A stretch of 64,000 nucleotides of DNA from Metaphire vulgaris (GCA_018105865.1 CM030868.1:2937113-3001112), one strand, 5' to 3'; shown: positions 37,458-57,676, counted from the first letter of the stretch. Notes: generated from the letters alone by a model not told the origin. Made by a program: numbers and translations.

Positions 37458-39587
37458 TTACGCTTTGACGATGGCGGTCTGCACTCTTGCCCACTGCAGA
37501 AGTTTTTCCAGCCACGCTATGTTCTTGTTAAGATTTTCATCGGGATATTTGCGACCAATCTCCTTCAAAGTGTCCAGCAGTGAGTCGTACCGTTGAATGA
37601 TGTTGAACTGGCACACCTTCTGAAGTTTCCTTAGACAAACAGGACAGAGGAAGAGCGGCTGACTGACTGCTTCTGCAATCGACGTACTTTCGTTCATGAG
37701 GCATTCGTAGAATACACAATGCGACAAGTAAAATATGTGACACGTTTCGTGGACCAAAACCTACAATTTCCACAACATTTATTTTCATCAGTGGCCACGT
37801 TCCTTTAATTAGGCCTATTAACATTCTGAATGTTTTTATAGCTGTAATGGACATCTCATGTACAAGGCTGTGCCAGGCACTCACAAGGTCAGCAAATGCT
37901 AGGGTCCGGTATACAAAGGAGCATGTCAAAACAATGAGTTTTCTTTGTATTTACAGTTACATAACCCACATTCTCTGTCCTTAGAAGCCCAAATATATAA
38001 GCTATGGGGTGGTGTGGGTGGGTGGGTGGGTGGGTGGGTGGAGGGTGGCCCAGCACAGGTGAGATTAGCCTCAGTCTTAACTCTGTTTGACAGCAACATC
38101 TTTAAGTTTGACTGCTCAGCATTTTACATAACTTAAATTCAATGTAGCAAACCATATCATAAGTCCTGGTCACTGATCATATTTCTATGGACTTACCCTT
38201 ATCATTTTGTGTATTAATCCACCATCAACTGATTCAATCGGAGTAGACGTTAATCCCATTTCGTCCGAAACACATAACGGCGCTTCTGTATTTCACAGAC
38301 GCCAGTCCTAAGACAAAATTCAGATCCTCTGATGGATAAAGGTCTGTCCACGTTATTCCAGTAAATGCATGCGCTCGTTTGGGTTTCACAGCAGAAAGAT
38401 TGAGATGCAGATCATCGACTAGGAGCTGCGCTTGACCTGTGAGTTTGTGCTGTCGCTTTTTAACTACCCACTTGTCTGTGCTAATTGCAGGAAGTACTTC
38501 CACATCCATTCCTAAGAAGAAGACCTACAATAAAAAGACAACATCTATTTCTGAATAAATACTCTCTAATATGAATGCGCCGTGTGGTTTTGAGCTATAA
38601 AGAGTTATATTTTTTATATTATTATCTTTTTGTTTAGTTGCTGCGTATTTCTACTCTAGCGACCATGGACTTCCACTTTGTTCGATCTTGACATGCTCTT
38701 ATTAACCCCTTAACTGGGAACATCATATATATATACATCCATTTTACATTGAGTTACAGTTAAATACACAGTTAAGGGGTTAATTCGATGTTGTTCTTCA
38801 CTCCCTCAATTCCTTCTTGTAGGCAGTCTACATATGTGTTTCTCTTCCTTCCTCTTACTCTTTCCTCTCCACTTTTCTGGTTATTGCCAAATGCTTCCTC
38901 ACCATGTGTCCAAAGAAGGAAATCTGCCATTTTTTGATGGTTACCATCAGGCTTTGTTTTATTCCAAATTCATTTAAGATCTCTTCATTGGTTTTCTTTT
39001 CCATCCACGAAATCTTTGGCATCCTTCGTAAAAACCACATTTCTGTGGCTTCCAGTTTCTTCTGCATGGCCTTGGATATACCGGTAGTCCATGTCTCTGT
39101 TCCATACAAGAGGACTGACCAAACGTGGCTTCTGAGCACTCTTAATCGTGCCGCAAAAGAGATATGCCTATTTGTAAGTATCGTATATTATACATTAATT
39201 TTATTATCTAAACAGTAAAGCACCACAGAGAATCAAAGGCAAATTATAAGAAAATTGCATGCAAATCCAATGTCACACTAAATTTTTTACAAAATATCAA
39301 ACAGCTGACAATTGTATGGAATGTGATGATTTCTATGATAAGTCTACTATTCTATGACATACCATTTACAAACTCACTTTTAAAAACCTCTGAAGTAAAG
39401 TAAAAATCCAGCTTCCTTTTCATCCTGGAAATTAAACTTCCATATGAAGTCCGGAAAATCGTCTAAAGGCTGGATGTAGATTGTATGGCGCCGACCAGTG
39501 CGGAAAAACTGGAGGTTCATATCCGTTGTACTTTTCCATATTCTGTACGTTTGTCGGTAGATGGGGACTGGAAGATCTCTTTCGGCT
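37458..39587 (-). CDS. AMZ2-like: Archaemetzincin-like zinc metalloprotease (AMZ1/AMZ2 type), partial model
   Basis: Cytosolic/nuclear metzincin-like peptidase family. Three exons are recognisable: about 39388-39587 (AERDLPVPIYRQTYRIWKST ... RRHTIYIQPLDDFP), about 38240-38524 (VFFLGMDVEVLP, GITWTDLYPSEDLNFVLGLA) and 37458-37760 (stop). The last holds the family's zinc signature HETCHIFYLSHC followed by ECLM and the CPVCLRKLQ zinc knuckle, and then a C-terminal tail RYDSLLDTLKEIGRKYPDEN. The glycine usual in HExxHxxGxxHC is Tyr here. Problems: the first two exons do not join in phase with the obvious donor; the second runs into TGA, while the next frame stays open to a strong GGTAAGT donor at about 38198; and roughly 40 residues between exons 2 and 3 are unplaced. 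Divergence, an unlocated exon or a sequence error could each explain this. LINE and MITE insertions lie in intron 1. Confidence 0.85.
38600..39170 (-). mobile_element. LINE reverse-transcriptase C-terminal fragment (minus strand)
   Basis: SHVWSVLLYGTETWTTGISK, KKLEATEMWFLRRMPKISWM, then KKWQISFFGHMVRKH, RGRKRNTYVDCLQEGIEG and NNIEL, interrupted by a TTAA MITE, then IRACQDRTKWKSMVARVEIR and a stop. This is the same LINE family as at 0.9-1.2 kb. It lies in an archaemetzincin intron on the gene's own strand. Confidence 0.88.
38702..38783. mobile_element. 80-bp TTAA MITE (piggyBac-like), copy 4, inside a LINE frame
   Basis: TTAACCCCTTAACTGGGA ... CAGTTAAGGGGTTAA. Taking it out together with one TTAA leaves ...AAC ATC GAA TTA ATA AGA..., which joins NNIEL to IRACQDR in frame. 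That fixes the element's borders and its TTAA duplication. Confidence 0.92.
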
Positions 39588-39982
39588 CTAAGAGACAATT
39601 TTCAGATTTAATCAGCGCATAATTCTGCCCTCTGGAAAAGAATTATTCAAGAGTTTACTATAAACTATGAAACTCAATGCAATTGAAGTATATCGGCAAT
39701 GAATCACCCTAGTAACCATGCCCAGAGGGTCAACACTGAAACTGAAAGGCATACAACCAGAGGCTCTGATACAACAGGGAGAAGCGACTGGTTCAACTTT
39801 CAGTTTCGCCGTCCCCCTCCGACAAATATTGAATTCTTTGATTAGGTACTTTTGCTTCCTCACTTCCTCGTTGGTAATTTCAACGAAAGCTTCCCGTTGC
39901 GATAGGCAATCAAGCGCAGCGCGAGCAAGTGCGGCACTCAAGAAAACGACGGCGTCAGTCAGTTGATCAGCACTTCTTCGAA

Positions 39983-40476
39983 ATGGCAAGACGTGCTAGC
40001 GAAGACCGGGAACCCCTGTTGAATCCGGCTCCTCCAGTCGCCGCCGCGAGGTCCTACGGATCTTTGAACGGACAGGACGATAACAACGACGACGACGACG
40101 CGGCGACGGACAAAGGTCGGGGTCCGACCAGCACAGCTTCCAGGGCGCCGTGAGGTCGACGTCGACGGCTGACCCGAAGGGATGTCTGGGGACGATCCTC
40201 GCCCGGGACGCCCCCCACCGGCGTCTGCTCGGATTCAACATCCTGGCGATATTTCTCGGAGTCGTGACGTCCGGAATCATATTCCTGGAACTTGAGCTCG
40301 ACCTCGGACAGTGCATCATCGGGATGCCGCTGTACGAAGGCGGTCTACTGGTAACAACTACAACAACATTAACCAGTGGCGTAGCGTGACATTTGTCATG
40401 GGGGCCCCAAAGTTCCAAAGTTTCGACGAGGAAAAAAAAAAAAGGTCATCGGCCTCCTTTCCTTTTTACCCTGACG

Positions 40477-40512
<36 letters not shown>

Positions 40513-40677
40513 GTTCTATGGTTAGCGTTAAGCCTAACCTAACCCAGGGTTAACCCTAACCTAACCTCTTAGACCCCTCTTTGGGGCCCCCCGCCCGGGG
40601 CCCAAGTCAACAAAGTCCCCCCCCCCCACGTTACGCCACTGACATTAACTCACTACTACTCTACTCTACTACTACTA

Positions 40678-40755
<78 letters not shown>

Positions 40756-43700
40756 AACTTGATCTTCAAGTAGTTTAGGAAGCTAATTTGGTCTACTCTC
40801 AGCATTTAATAACCCAGTTTTCCTTTATAACATGCTAGTCAGTCTAATCTAATCTTGAACTTCTATAGTGCCACCTCATAATGCATAGAAGCATCAGTCG
40901 GTGACACACAAAAGGCATACTTGCACAGGATCCAGGTCAAATCCAGAATATCGGGCCGGACAACCTGACGACAGAACTGACAGACAGAACAACAGGGTGA
41001 CCCACCTGGCCCACCCTGTTGTGCCCCCCATGGTGACAGTCTTTTTTATTTATATTCACATAAACAGAATGGAAGTTTCTGAAACTTTGCCCAACTGGCT
41101 GAAGAGTTGTAATATTAATATTATGGGGAGAATTTGTTGAAAATACAAAACTTAAGTAGTGATTGTCTATAGTAGAAAGTTAGGCTTAAATGATAGCATA
41201 GCAGAATGAAAGAGTGAAGAAGAAGATGTATAACAAGTCACTTGTGGGTTCAGTAATTGAGATAGTTGTTTGATAATAGGTAAATAAATGTAACTGTATT
41301 CTTTGCAACATATGCAAAGTCATCAAAATGCTTAAATATATTTGTACGATATTTGACCTGTAGATCTTTTAGACATCTGCTTGCTCAAATTAGGCTCGCA
41401 TTCATAGATGCGTGCCATATCCAAGATGTTTTCCTGATTTCAGGCACGAGGTGTGAAAAGATATTGGTGTCGTTGTCCTCTTTATACGGTCATGCTGTGC
41501 TCGACCATTCCGTGGATCAGCATTATGGTCAATTGGGTGTCTGATCTGTTTTCGAAAAAGTGTGCCTATGGAAAGTAGGAAGACTTTCTTACTCTAACCA
41601 CAGTCAAGTTTTACTATGCTAAGTATTGGTGTAGCCACCGGGGGAGGGGCGTGCCCCTCTATACTGGCTGGGTCCAGTCGTGGGGTTTTGTGGGAAACCG
41701 TTGAGAAATTTGGGGGGGAGATGGGTAGCATGATTGAAGAGAATATGCGAATGTGTGAAGAACTCCTTGACGAGCACATTTTTTGCTCTTCAGAATCTTC
41801 AGATTTTTAACCCGAAAATGTTGACCTGCCGCCCTATTCCAGAACCCTGGCGACACTACTAATGCTGAAACCACGTTATTTACATGACTTGATGAGTTAA
41901 ATCTGTGAATTGTTTGCCACGATTTTACTGTTAGAAGACTAATGAAACTCGGCCAGTGTTTATTCTAGCCACCTTGACATTCGGGGGGAGTTTGAAATGT
42001 TTGGGGGGGGACAAGATTTGTCTCTCCACGCTGTGGGGGGGTAAAATTTCCATCCCCAAGCTAACATATACAATTTGGGGGGGGGAATTTTAAAACGTTA
42101 GGGGTAATCCCCACCACCACCAAAAAACAGGCCTAGTATAAACACTGAAACTCGGAAAAGTGTTGCGATAATGGCAAATTGAGTCCTGACATATTTAAAA
42201 TTTGCTATTGAAGAAGACACAGACTTTTGTTGAAAAATCCTACCAAAGAGCAAATATTGATCAAGAGTTTGAACGATATTTCATGTTTATCATAGATGGT
42301 TGAAGTGGCAGGCGATACTGACAAGCGGGGGAACTGTGGCCGCTTTGTGCGCAGCGCTTACAAGTACGTTGGGCTTTGGAAATTGGTGCTCACGAGTTGT
42401 GAAATCACTCGATATGGAAGACTTGTATAGCTACAGCGATATTATCACTGTCCGTCCATATGTCAGGAGAGAGTGAGTACTTTTTAGTCTATGCATTTAG
42501 ATATTATAGATACTTTATAAACATGACGATGGTAGTCTTGATGTCGATGATGATGATGATGACAACGATGATATTGATGATGATGGTGGTGGTGATGATG
42601 ATGATTGTTTTGCCTAATTTTTATTCACTGGCTTCTTGATACATTTGTAACATTGTGCGTTGTTTGTTTACCTTGATTGCTTTGCAGCAAACGCGATGTT
42701 AGTACTTTATGCAAATTTTATCATCCCCTTCTTCAAAAAAACCCTGTACCATAGGAATGCATTGCTGCATGTATAAAGTTCTCTGTCTGAACTTAAGCAT
42801 GTAAAGTATATCTCCCCACTGACTGAATTAATATTTGATTTAGGTGTTACAGCGCAGCGGTGGCATTTGACACACGATTCCATGATGAATTCGTAAAGCT
42901 GAAGCACACCTTCTGGTTCAGCCTAGGAATAACGGTGAGTCCTTGTTGATTACAGTATATCCAGTGGCGGCTCCAGGATTTGGCAAGTGGGGGGCGTTGG
43001 GGTGACAACTTTTAAACATGGGGGCCAACCATTTGTTGATAGGTATATTATGTAGTAGTAAGTATAGGGTCCCAACAGGGAGGACACTGTGGGGTAGGCA
43101 TTCAATGGAGAGGGGTCACGGGCCTCCAGGCCAGGATTTAATCTAAGCCCTTTCCGGGGGAAAATTGCCCTTTTTTTCCCGGAAATTTAAAATTTCCCCT
43201 GAAATTTTGGCATACTACATCAACTAACAGCAGCCCCTAGCTGACCCCCAGAGTCCAGAGTCTAGATTAAACACTGCTCCAGACCCCACATGTGGAGCCG
43301 CCACTGTTTTAAACGATGGAAAACAGCCTCTGTCAATTTTACAGTACTTCCTAAAATTAGAGAATTGTCAGAGTAGCAATATGCCAGCAGCCCTGGGCTT
43401 AGGGTATGCACTTTATTCGATGGCTGAAAACAAGCGTGACATGTGAAGACACCGTTTTTGATACTTTGGCAGATCCTGCAGTTTCTCCTGCTGACGTGCT
43501 GGGCTGGGTCGTGCTACTACAGCGTGCGTATGTGGACGAGCCTTCCGAAAGACACGTTCTTCGCTCAGATGCTCCTGCCGCCCGAACTTCGAGCGCACGC
43601 TCAGCTGAACAGACGAGCTAATGAGAGGGCTGCCGCGGGGGACCAGATGCAGTCGTCGACGGCATCTGCCGACGGCAGCCAAATGACTGCTGAAGCTGCA

Positions 43701-43763
43701 GACAATTTTGGAACCCCGATAGCATGGGTGATCATCCGCACGATGCGTGAACTACTACTGTAG
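39983..43763 (+). CDS. Multi-pass membrane protein, TMEM179-like
   Basis: Proposed exons: 39983-40350 (with a frame change near 40085-40148), 42311-42472, 42844-42934 and 43462-43763 (stop). Exon 1 starts MARRASEDREPLLNPAPPVA, with a dileucine-like EPLL. In the next frame it encodes RRLLGFNILAIFLGVVTSGI (TM1) and DLGQCIIGMPLYEGG. Exon 2: WQAILTSGGTVAALCAALTS and TLGFGNWCSR (TM). Exon 3: CYSAAVAFDTRFHDEFVKLK then HTFWFSLGIT. Exon 4: ILQFLLLTCWAGSCYYSVRM (TM) and a hydrophilic tail. The later phases (0, 2, 0) fit exactly. The arrangement GRC-like loop, GF..WC, and FD..FHDEF before the last TM resembles TMEM179/TMEM179B. A second TM helix expected between exons 1 and 2 is not found. The name is tentative; that it is a membrane protein gene is much safer. 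Confidence 0.6.
40374..40641. mobile_element. hAT-type MITE, CAGTGGCGTAGC family, copy 2
   Basis: CAGTGGCGTAGCGTGAC ... CACGTTACGCCACTG with a perfect 8-bp duplication ACATTAAC. It contains two poly-A runs (40433 and 40481) and starts 24 bp after a donor site of the TMEM179-like gene. Confidence 0.93.
40678..40755. repeat. (CAT)n microsatellite
   Basis: About 25 perfect ATC units in the intron. Confidence 0.95.
40838..40960 (-). mobile_element. LINE 3' tail with GATTA repeats, minus strand
   Basis: CTAATCTAATCTTGAACTTC, TATAGTGCCACCTCATAATGC then GGATCCAGGTCAAATCCAG is the reverse complement of the 3' end at 17.98-18.09 kb. Confidence 0.65.
41160..41620. other. Intron sequence, nothing recognised
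   Basis: Unique AT-rich intron sequence of the TMEM179-like gene. A 60-codon frame at 41353-41541 lacks splice support and similarity, so I do not call it. Confidence 0.4.
41954..42147. mobile_element. hAT-type MITE, CAGTGTTTATTCTAG family, copy 2
   Basis: CAGTGTTTATTCTAGCCACC ... AGGCCTAGTATAAACACTG with AAACTCGG duplicated (one extra C on the left). Confidence 0.88.
42541..42603. repeat. (GAT)n microsatellite
   Basis: Imperfect GAT/GGT units in an intron. Confidence 0.85.
42962..43306. mobile_element. hAT-type MITE, CAGTGGCGGCTCC family, copy 4, with nested MITE
   Basis: CAGTGGCGGCTCCAGGATTT ... TGTGGAGCCGCCACTG. It is expanded by the insertion at 43132-43276. Its own target duplication has decayed. 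Confidence 0.88.
43132..43276. mobile_element. hAT-type MITE, CAGTGTTTAATCTAG family, copy 2 (nested)
   Basis: CAGGATTTAATCTAAGCCC ... CTAGATTAAACACTG with flanks CTCCAGGC and CTCCAGAC (7 of 8), both inside the outer MITE. Confidence 0.88.
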
Positions 43764-44061
43764 TGAACTTCCTGGTTAAGAATGTGACGTCGTACAGTAT
43801 ATAGCAGCTGTTCATGTATCGTTCATGTATCGGAAAACCGAATGTTGCATGCGAACCTCTTGAAGGACTTTCTTGAACCTCCCACCCATAGGCGTAGGCC
43901 TCTAGGCTCGAGCCCGCAATTTTTTGAGGCTACCATAGGGATGGGGAAGGTATGGGGGTTGGGTCCCCCACTTTTTCATCCAAGTGTGTGCCAATGTCCC
44001 CCCCCCAATATCTTAAGAGAAACCAAATTCACAACATATATACAGTTTGAAAGATTAAAAT

Positions 44062-44249
44062 CATGGGCGGCCATACATTAGGGCTAGAGGGGCACTTGCC
44101 TCCCCGGAAAATGCAAATATATTTTTGGAAGTAACTATATTTTGGCTTTTAACCAGTATTTTCTCAATAAAATTTGAAAACATTTCTTAAATATTACCCA
44201 TGACCATTGAGTTTCCCCCACCTTGGAAGAATTTTTGCGGTCGCCCGTG
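44062..44249. mobile_element. CATGGGCGGCCATACA MITE, copy 3
   Basis: CATGGGCGGCCATACATTAG ... TTGCGGTCGCCCGTG. Flanks ATTAAAAT and ATTAATTT agree at 6 of 8 bases. Confidence 0.7.
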
Positions 44250-44778
44250 ATTAATTTAAAACAGTTTTATTTTGTTCTTGATAACAGGGAAACAGGTAGA
44301 AAAATGGCTAGTCAGAGTACCTGGTTTCTTTTTCAAATACTTTTAATGATACGTACAATTCCTTCTCACCAGCCAGTAGTAGTAGTAGTAGACTTCTTTA
44401 GCGCCATTGTAGTAGTACATCTGCACCAGTCGATGGTCGCTTCAGTGAATAATCGTAGTCGTGAATCATTGTCCGTGGTGAATCGAGGTTGTAATCCAAA
44501 GGTCAGTCCGTACTTCCGGATTCCAGTAGTCGGCCTATAGTCTTGAGCATATCTCCGAAATGCATGTTACCTGCTAAGTTATTGTTTACATGGATTTAGA
44601 CTTCGTATAAGAATGCTTTTATTGTTTTTAAGGCTAAATCAAACACTTGCTTACAATTACCATAAAGCGATACTAAATATCCAAGTGCTAAACTTTATCT
44701 TTAACTACCAAATAAGTTGTTTAGCCAAGTATTGATAACATACTATGACAGTTTGTTTCCTTTTAAAGTTTACTTGAT

Positions 44779-44779
44779 A

Positions 44780-44826
<47 letters not shown>
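44779..44826. repeat. (GAT)n microsatellite
   Basis: About 16 ATG units. Confidence 0.95.
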
Positions 44827-44836
44827 AATATCAAAA

Positions 44837-45222
44837 GGGTCATCCCTAAAAGCCATAACACGATTTTGAAACTTTTGTACCCCCTCCACCCTATGTAACG
44901 CGACGTAACATAATGTCAGACCCCTAAAATATGACGTAACAACGGGCCGACCCCCCCTTATTTTCGTCTTCCGAAAAGTCTTGAAAAGCAAAAAAGGTCA
45001 TGCTCGCATTCTTTCCTCTCGAAAAACCATGAAAAGCAAAAAAGGTCATCCTTGTATTTTTTCCTCTCCAAAAACCCTGCATGACAAGCAAAAAAAGGTC
45101 AAAAGTCATCACTTGAATTTTTGCGTTACGTAACATTTACGGAACCCCCTCCCTCGTCACACTTCGTAACAAATGGCCGGACCACCCTCCCCGAACCGCG
45201 CTACGTAATTTATGGACGACCC
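44837..45222. mobile_element. GGGTCGTCCATAAATTACG family MITE
   Basis: GGGTCATCCCTAAAAGCC ... CTACGTAATTTATGGACGAC then CC. The inside has repeated AAAAGCAAAAAAGGTCAT units. AAA on both sides is uninformative. The same end occurs alone at 20479. Confidence 0.65.
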
Positions 45223-45229
45223 AAATAAC

Positions 45230-46980
45230 CTAATTGCAGAAGCTTAGAGGACAAATAATGGGCTTGAAATGGTGTGAGCTTCAAGAAAATCGGAGGACAC
45301 CAAATTTTTGCGACCAAAAAAACCAGGATCTGCTGTAAATACTACACAGCACATGCTTAGAATCACTTCACAGCAAGATCGCCTGTCAACCAAGAATTAT
45401 TACGACAAGAAACCTGCTGTCACAGGCAAAGCGTTCAGTACGCATACAAGAGTAGAGAGTAAAATGACAACAGCAAAACAGCCATTTGTTGATTCGGTCT
45501 CATAGAGCAGCTCTTACCAATTGGTCTACAGACAACAGATATATAAATACATGCTTCTGGCGAGTATAGTGTCGAACCAACGGACTAGAAATCCTACTGT
45601 TACAACGGCAATTCCTGACACTGCAGCACACACATGCACGCACACTTGAATCAGTAGTTTCTCATTTAATAACAATTTAAAACAGATAACATCCACCATC
45701 ATTGTCAAACCAACCTACACATACAATGAGAAAATCAAGATATAATCTTTTAACTGTAAATAAAGTTATATAAAATAGATTTGCCAAAGAAACTTCTAGC
45801 AAATGCTTGTATTATCTCCAGAATGTTACACACATGCGCGCACACACACACATACACACACCAATAAGAAACGCACAAAGTGAATGGAAACACCGTGAAA
45901 TGCTATTACATCAAACAAAATAAAGATCCAAGGTAGTTTCAATAATACAACCATGCATAGGATAGGTGAATAATCAACCCAAATATTCATTTAAGTGAAA
46001 GTCTTCATTTGGATTTCGGAATAACCCCCCATCTCTACGTCTGAGCGACTTTGGCCATGAATTTTCCTCTAGAACCACTCGCAAATCAATACCAGACCCG
46101 ACTGCGACTGGCCCCGTGTCATGTCTATGTGCACACTATCACATACTACAATCCTACTTTTCCATCTTCTCAGCTCAATAAGTTAAAATCAAAAGTGCGG
46201 AATATAACAATCGGCAACAAGTAAACACCATAGTGTTCATTAAACAATAATTATTTTATTTTAAATAAATAATTCCAACATGACAAAATAAATTAAATAC
46301 ACAAATAAAGAGAAAAACCATCATGGACTGGAACAACAGTGATAATTAATCATGACTAGGATAAATAACAAAAATATCAGTAGAATTAGTAGCGACAATA
46401 ACAATGTGATAGGAACTCAGGTGATAATAATCATTATGATCACCAAAAATACCCAAAACACAACATTAACAGTAATACGAAAGAAGCACAGTATATCGTG
46501 TCTACGATAATTCTGAATATTTTTACAGATGGAAATCATAAATACAGTGATTATCGTGACAGAAGCCTAAACAACAACAGCAAAAGAGATTCGTCGGAGA
46601 TGCAAAATTTTAATACAGCACGAATGTGTACTTGCAGTACACATTGTGCCGACAGCACTGCCGCTCGCGCTCTCAGACACTGCCAGCAGTTTTTTTTAAC
46701 ACCTCGCAGCGGCATAATACCCAAGCAGAAACTAACCGCTTTAAGCTCGCACACCAATGCAAAGTTACACGCAGAGGCAACGCGACACGCGCGCGGGCCA
46801 CCTTTATCCGCTGAAAGGCTCCTCGAACCGTCGTTATCGTTCACAGCGGCACACGGTCGAGTCCAGAAATTGGTCAAAATAACCGCATAGTAGACGCGTT
46901 CAGAGCGCGATCGCCGCAGCGACAACACGCCATCGTCCGGTTGCGCGTCGTACACTACAATAAACACAGGCCGCGTCGTT
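45230..46980. other. No gene recognised; probable 3' UTR of the G alpha-o gene in part
   Basis: AT-rich sequence downstream of the minus-strand G alpha-o stop codon. Reading frames at 46498-46890 and 46551-47156 overlap each other antisense and lack support. Confidence 0.4.
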
Positions 46981-55790
<8,810 letters not shown>

Positions 55791-56400
55791 GTCCAGTCGA
55801 TCGGAGGCGGCGGCGGCGGCGACGAAGGAGACGGGCCAACGACGACGACGGCTGGGGCTACGGGCTGGGGTGGGGGCTGGTCGACCCACAGGAGACGATC
55901 AAAAGACGACGGAAAATATTCGCTGATCCGTCCTCTCGTTCACGCCAGGAAATGATGACGACGACGATACAACAACAACGACGATGATTATTAGTATTTT
56001 AATGATAATATTAATAATAATAACCGGCGAGAAAAATCCCGACGACGACTACGATGATGATGCGACTGTTGTCGTCGTACTCGGTCCGTGTGTCTGCGTC
56101 TGTCTGCCGACTCAGCCGCTGGGCAGCAGCCGCTGAGCTTCGGCTGCTGCTGCTGCTGTTGCGGATGATGATGATGATGATGATGATGATGCTGTGCCGC
56201 CGTGTAGATGAATGTGGAGAGGAGGTGGGTGATCGGAGGAGGGGTCCGTGTATGCTGGCCTGCCGACCGACAGCTTCGGCTTGTGTGGCAGCTTCTCGGT
56301 CGCTTGGGTGGGTGGTGCTAGCCTGCAAGTCAAAGAGCATTCGGCTACCGCTGCTGCGGCTGCCGATGCTGAGAAAGAATCAATATTGTAACTTGCAAGT
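55791..56400 (-). promoter_or_regulatory. GC-rich 5' UTR/promoter region of G alpha-o
   Basis: The sequence upstream of the start codon is rich in CGA, CGG and CTG trinucleotides and in CpG (TCGTCGTCG-like runs). It contrasts with the AT-rich surroundings and ends near 56400. Transcription start and core elements cannot be placed. Several frames through it on both strands are trinucleotide artefacts. Confidence 0.45.
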
Positions 56401-56544
56401 TGCAATGCCTATCCGTGCCTTTGGCGCGTTAATATAGGATGATCATTGAAAATTCCTGGACTTTCTACGCTTCAGTTAGGGCACTAGTAACCCACTCTGA
56501 CAGGATCTCTGGTAACGACATGGTCTTGAGGACAACGTGCCACC

Positions 56545-56760
56545 CAGGGTTTAATCTGTCTAGGCCGTATCCGGGTGGGGGGTGAAATTGCCTCCCCTCC
56601 CGGAAATTTCAAATTCCCCGGAGGGCCGGAAATTTTGGCACACTACATGAACTAACAGCAGCACCCTAGCAGAATTCCTCCCGGCTTTGTCAGCCCCCCC
56701 CCCCCCGCTTTTTTCAGTTTCCCCCGGAGTCCAGTAGTCTATACTCTAGATTAAGCACTA
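56545..56760. mobile_element. hAT-type MITE, CAGTGTTTAATCTAG family, copy 3
   Basis: CAGGGTTTAATCTGTCTAGG ... CTCTAGATTAAGCACTA, with a perfect 8-bp duplication GTGCCACC. Confidence 0.9.
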
Positions 56761-57212
56761 GTGCCACCTGCAGCACCGCCACACCGTCATCACCATCGTA
56801 ATTCTTCTGTGGTTCAGACATTTAATTGTGCATGTTCCAGTTTATCAACCTGAGCAAGGAGCAGCGCTCTTAACGTAATGCTGTATGATTTGATTCCACT
56901 TCTCAGATAACATTTTGAACAGAAAAATAGCTGTTCTCTTGAAATAGAACTAATTAAACACGTTTCCTAGAAATTTTGCGGTGGTCGCAGACTAATTGAA
57001 ACTTCGCCAGGGTCCAGAGACCTACCGTCAAAGGCCTGGAGTCTGGACAAAAAGCCAATGAGGGGACTGGGACGGGTCCGCAAAAAAGTCATCTCGTGCA
57101 AATTATTTATCAGTATGGACCCTTCTGGCGCTCTGGGTGGCCCGGGTGTCCGCTGAAAGCATGGCGTGTATTTTAACTCCCTGTTATTAAACTCCTTGAA
57201 AAGCCTGACACG

Positions 57213-57458
57213 CAGTGTTTATTCTAGGCCTGTTTGGGGGAATCCCCCAGTTATAACCCCCAACAAAAAAAATTGTATATGTTGGCTTGGGATGGAAATC
57301 CCCCAAAAAAAAGCGTGGGGAGACAAATTTTGTCCCTCCAAACATTTCAAACGCCCCCGCCAATGTCAAGGTGGCTAGAATAAACCAAGTCGATTTTCCC
57401 CCCCTGAAAGCCTCAATTCCCCTCCCCCCCAAAGGCCTGGAGTCTGGATAAAACACTG
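57213..57458. mobile_element. Chimeric MITE: CAGTGTTTATTC left, CAGTGTTTTATCC right
   Basis: Left part 57213-57386 is the CAGTGTTTATTCTAGGCC family up to GGCTAGAATAAA. It then continues as CCAAGTCGATTTTCC, GGAGTCTGGATAAAACACTG of the other family. Flanks CTGACACG and AGCTTGTG do not match. Confidence 0.75.
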
Positions 57459-57676
57459 AGCTTGTGGTATGCCGTAGATATGGCATTATATAGGCTACCA
57501 AAGTGATTTTTGCTGGAGGCCACTATAGCGCCGAAAGATGTTTAGTAAGAATTTCAATAGAGGGCAGAGAATTTTCTTTCTGATTTTGAGTCTTTTTGGA
57601 AGATTGGCACGGCTGTTTTATACCGTGTCCCTCCGGTGAATGTATTTGTGTTTTACAAGCCACGAATTAAAAACTT

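Noticed and set aside
39612..39989. 125-codon minus-strand frame as archaemetzincin N-terminus
   Set aside because: No similarity to the family, overlaps the opposite gene's start codon, and no splice site joins it to the next exon.
42299..42433. Exon starting at ATG 42299 (MVEVAGDTDKRG)
   Set aside because: Wrong frame: the frame read from 42311 continues across two correct splice junctions and encodes a membrane helix.
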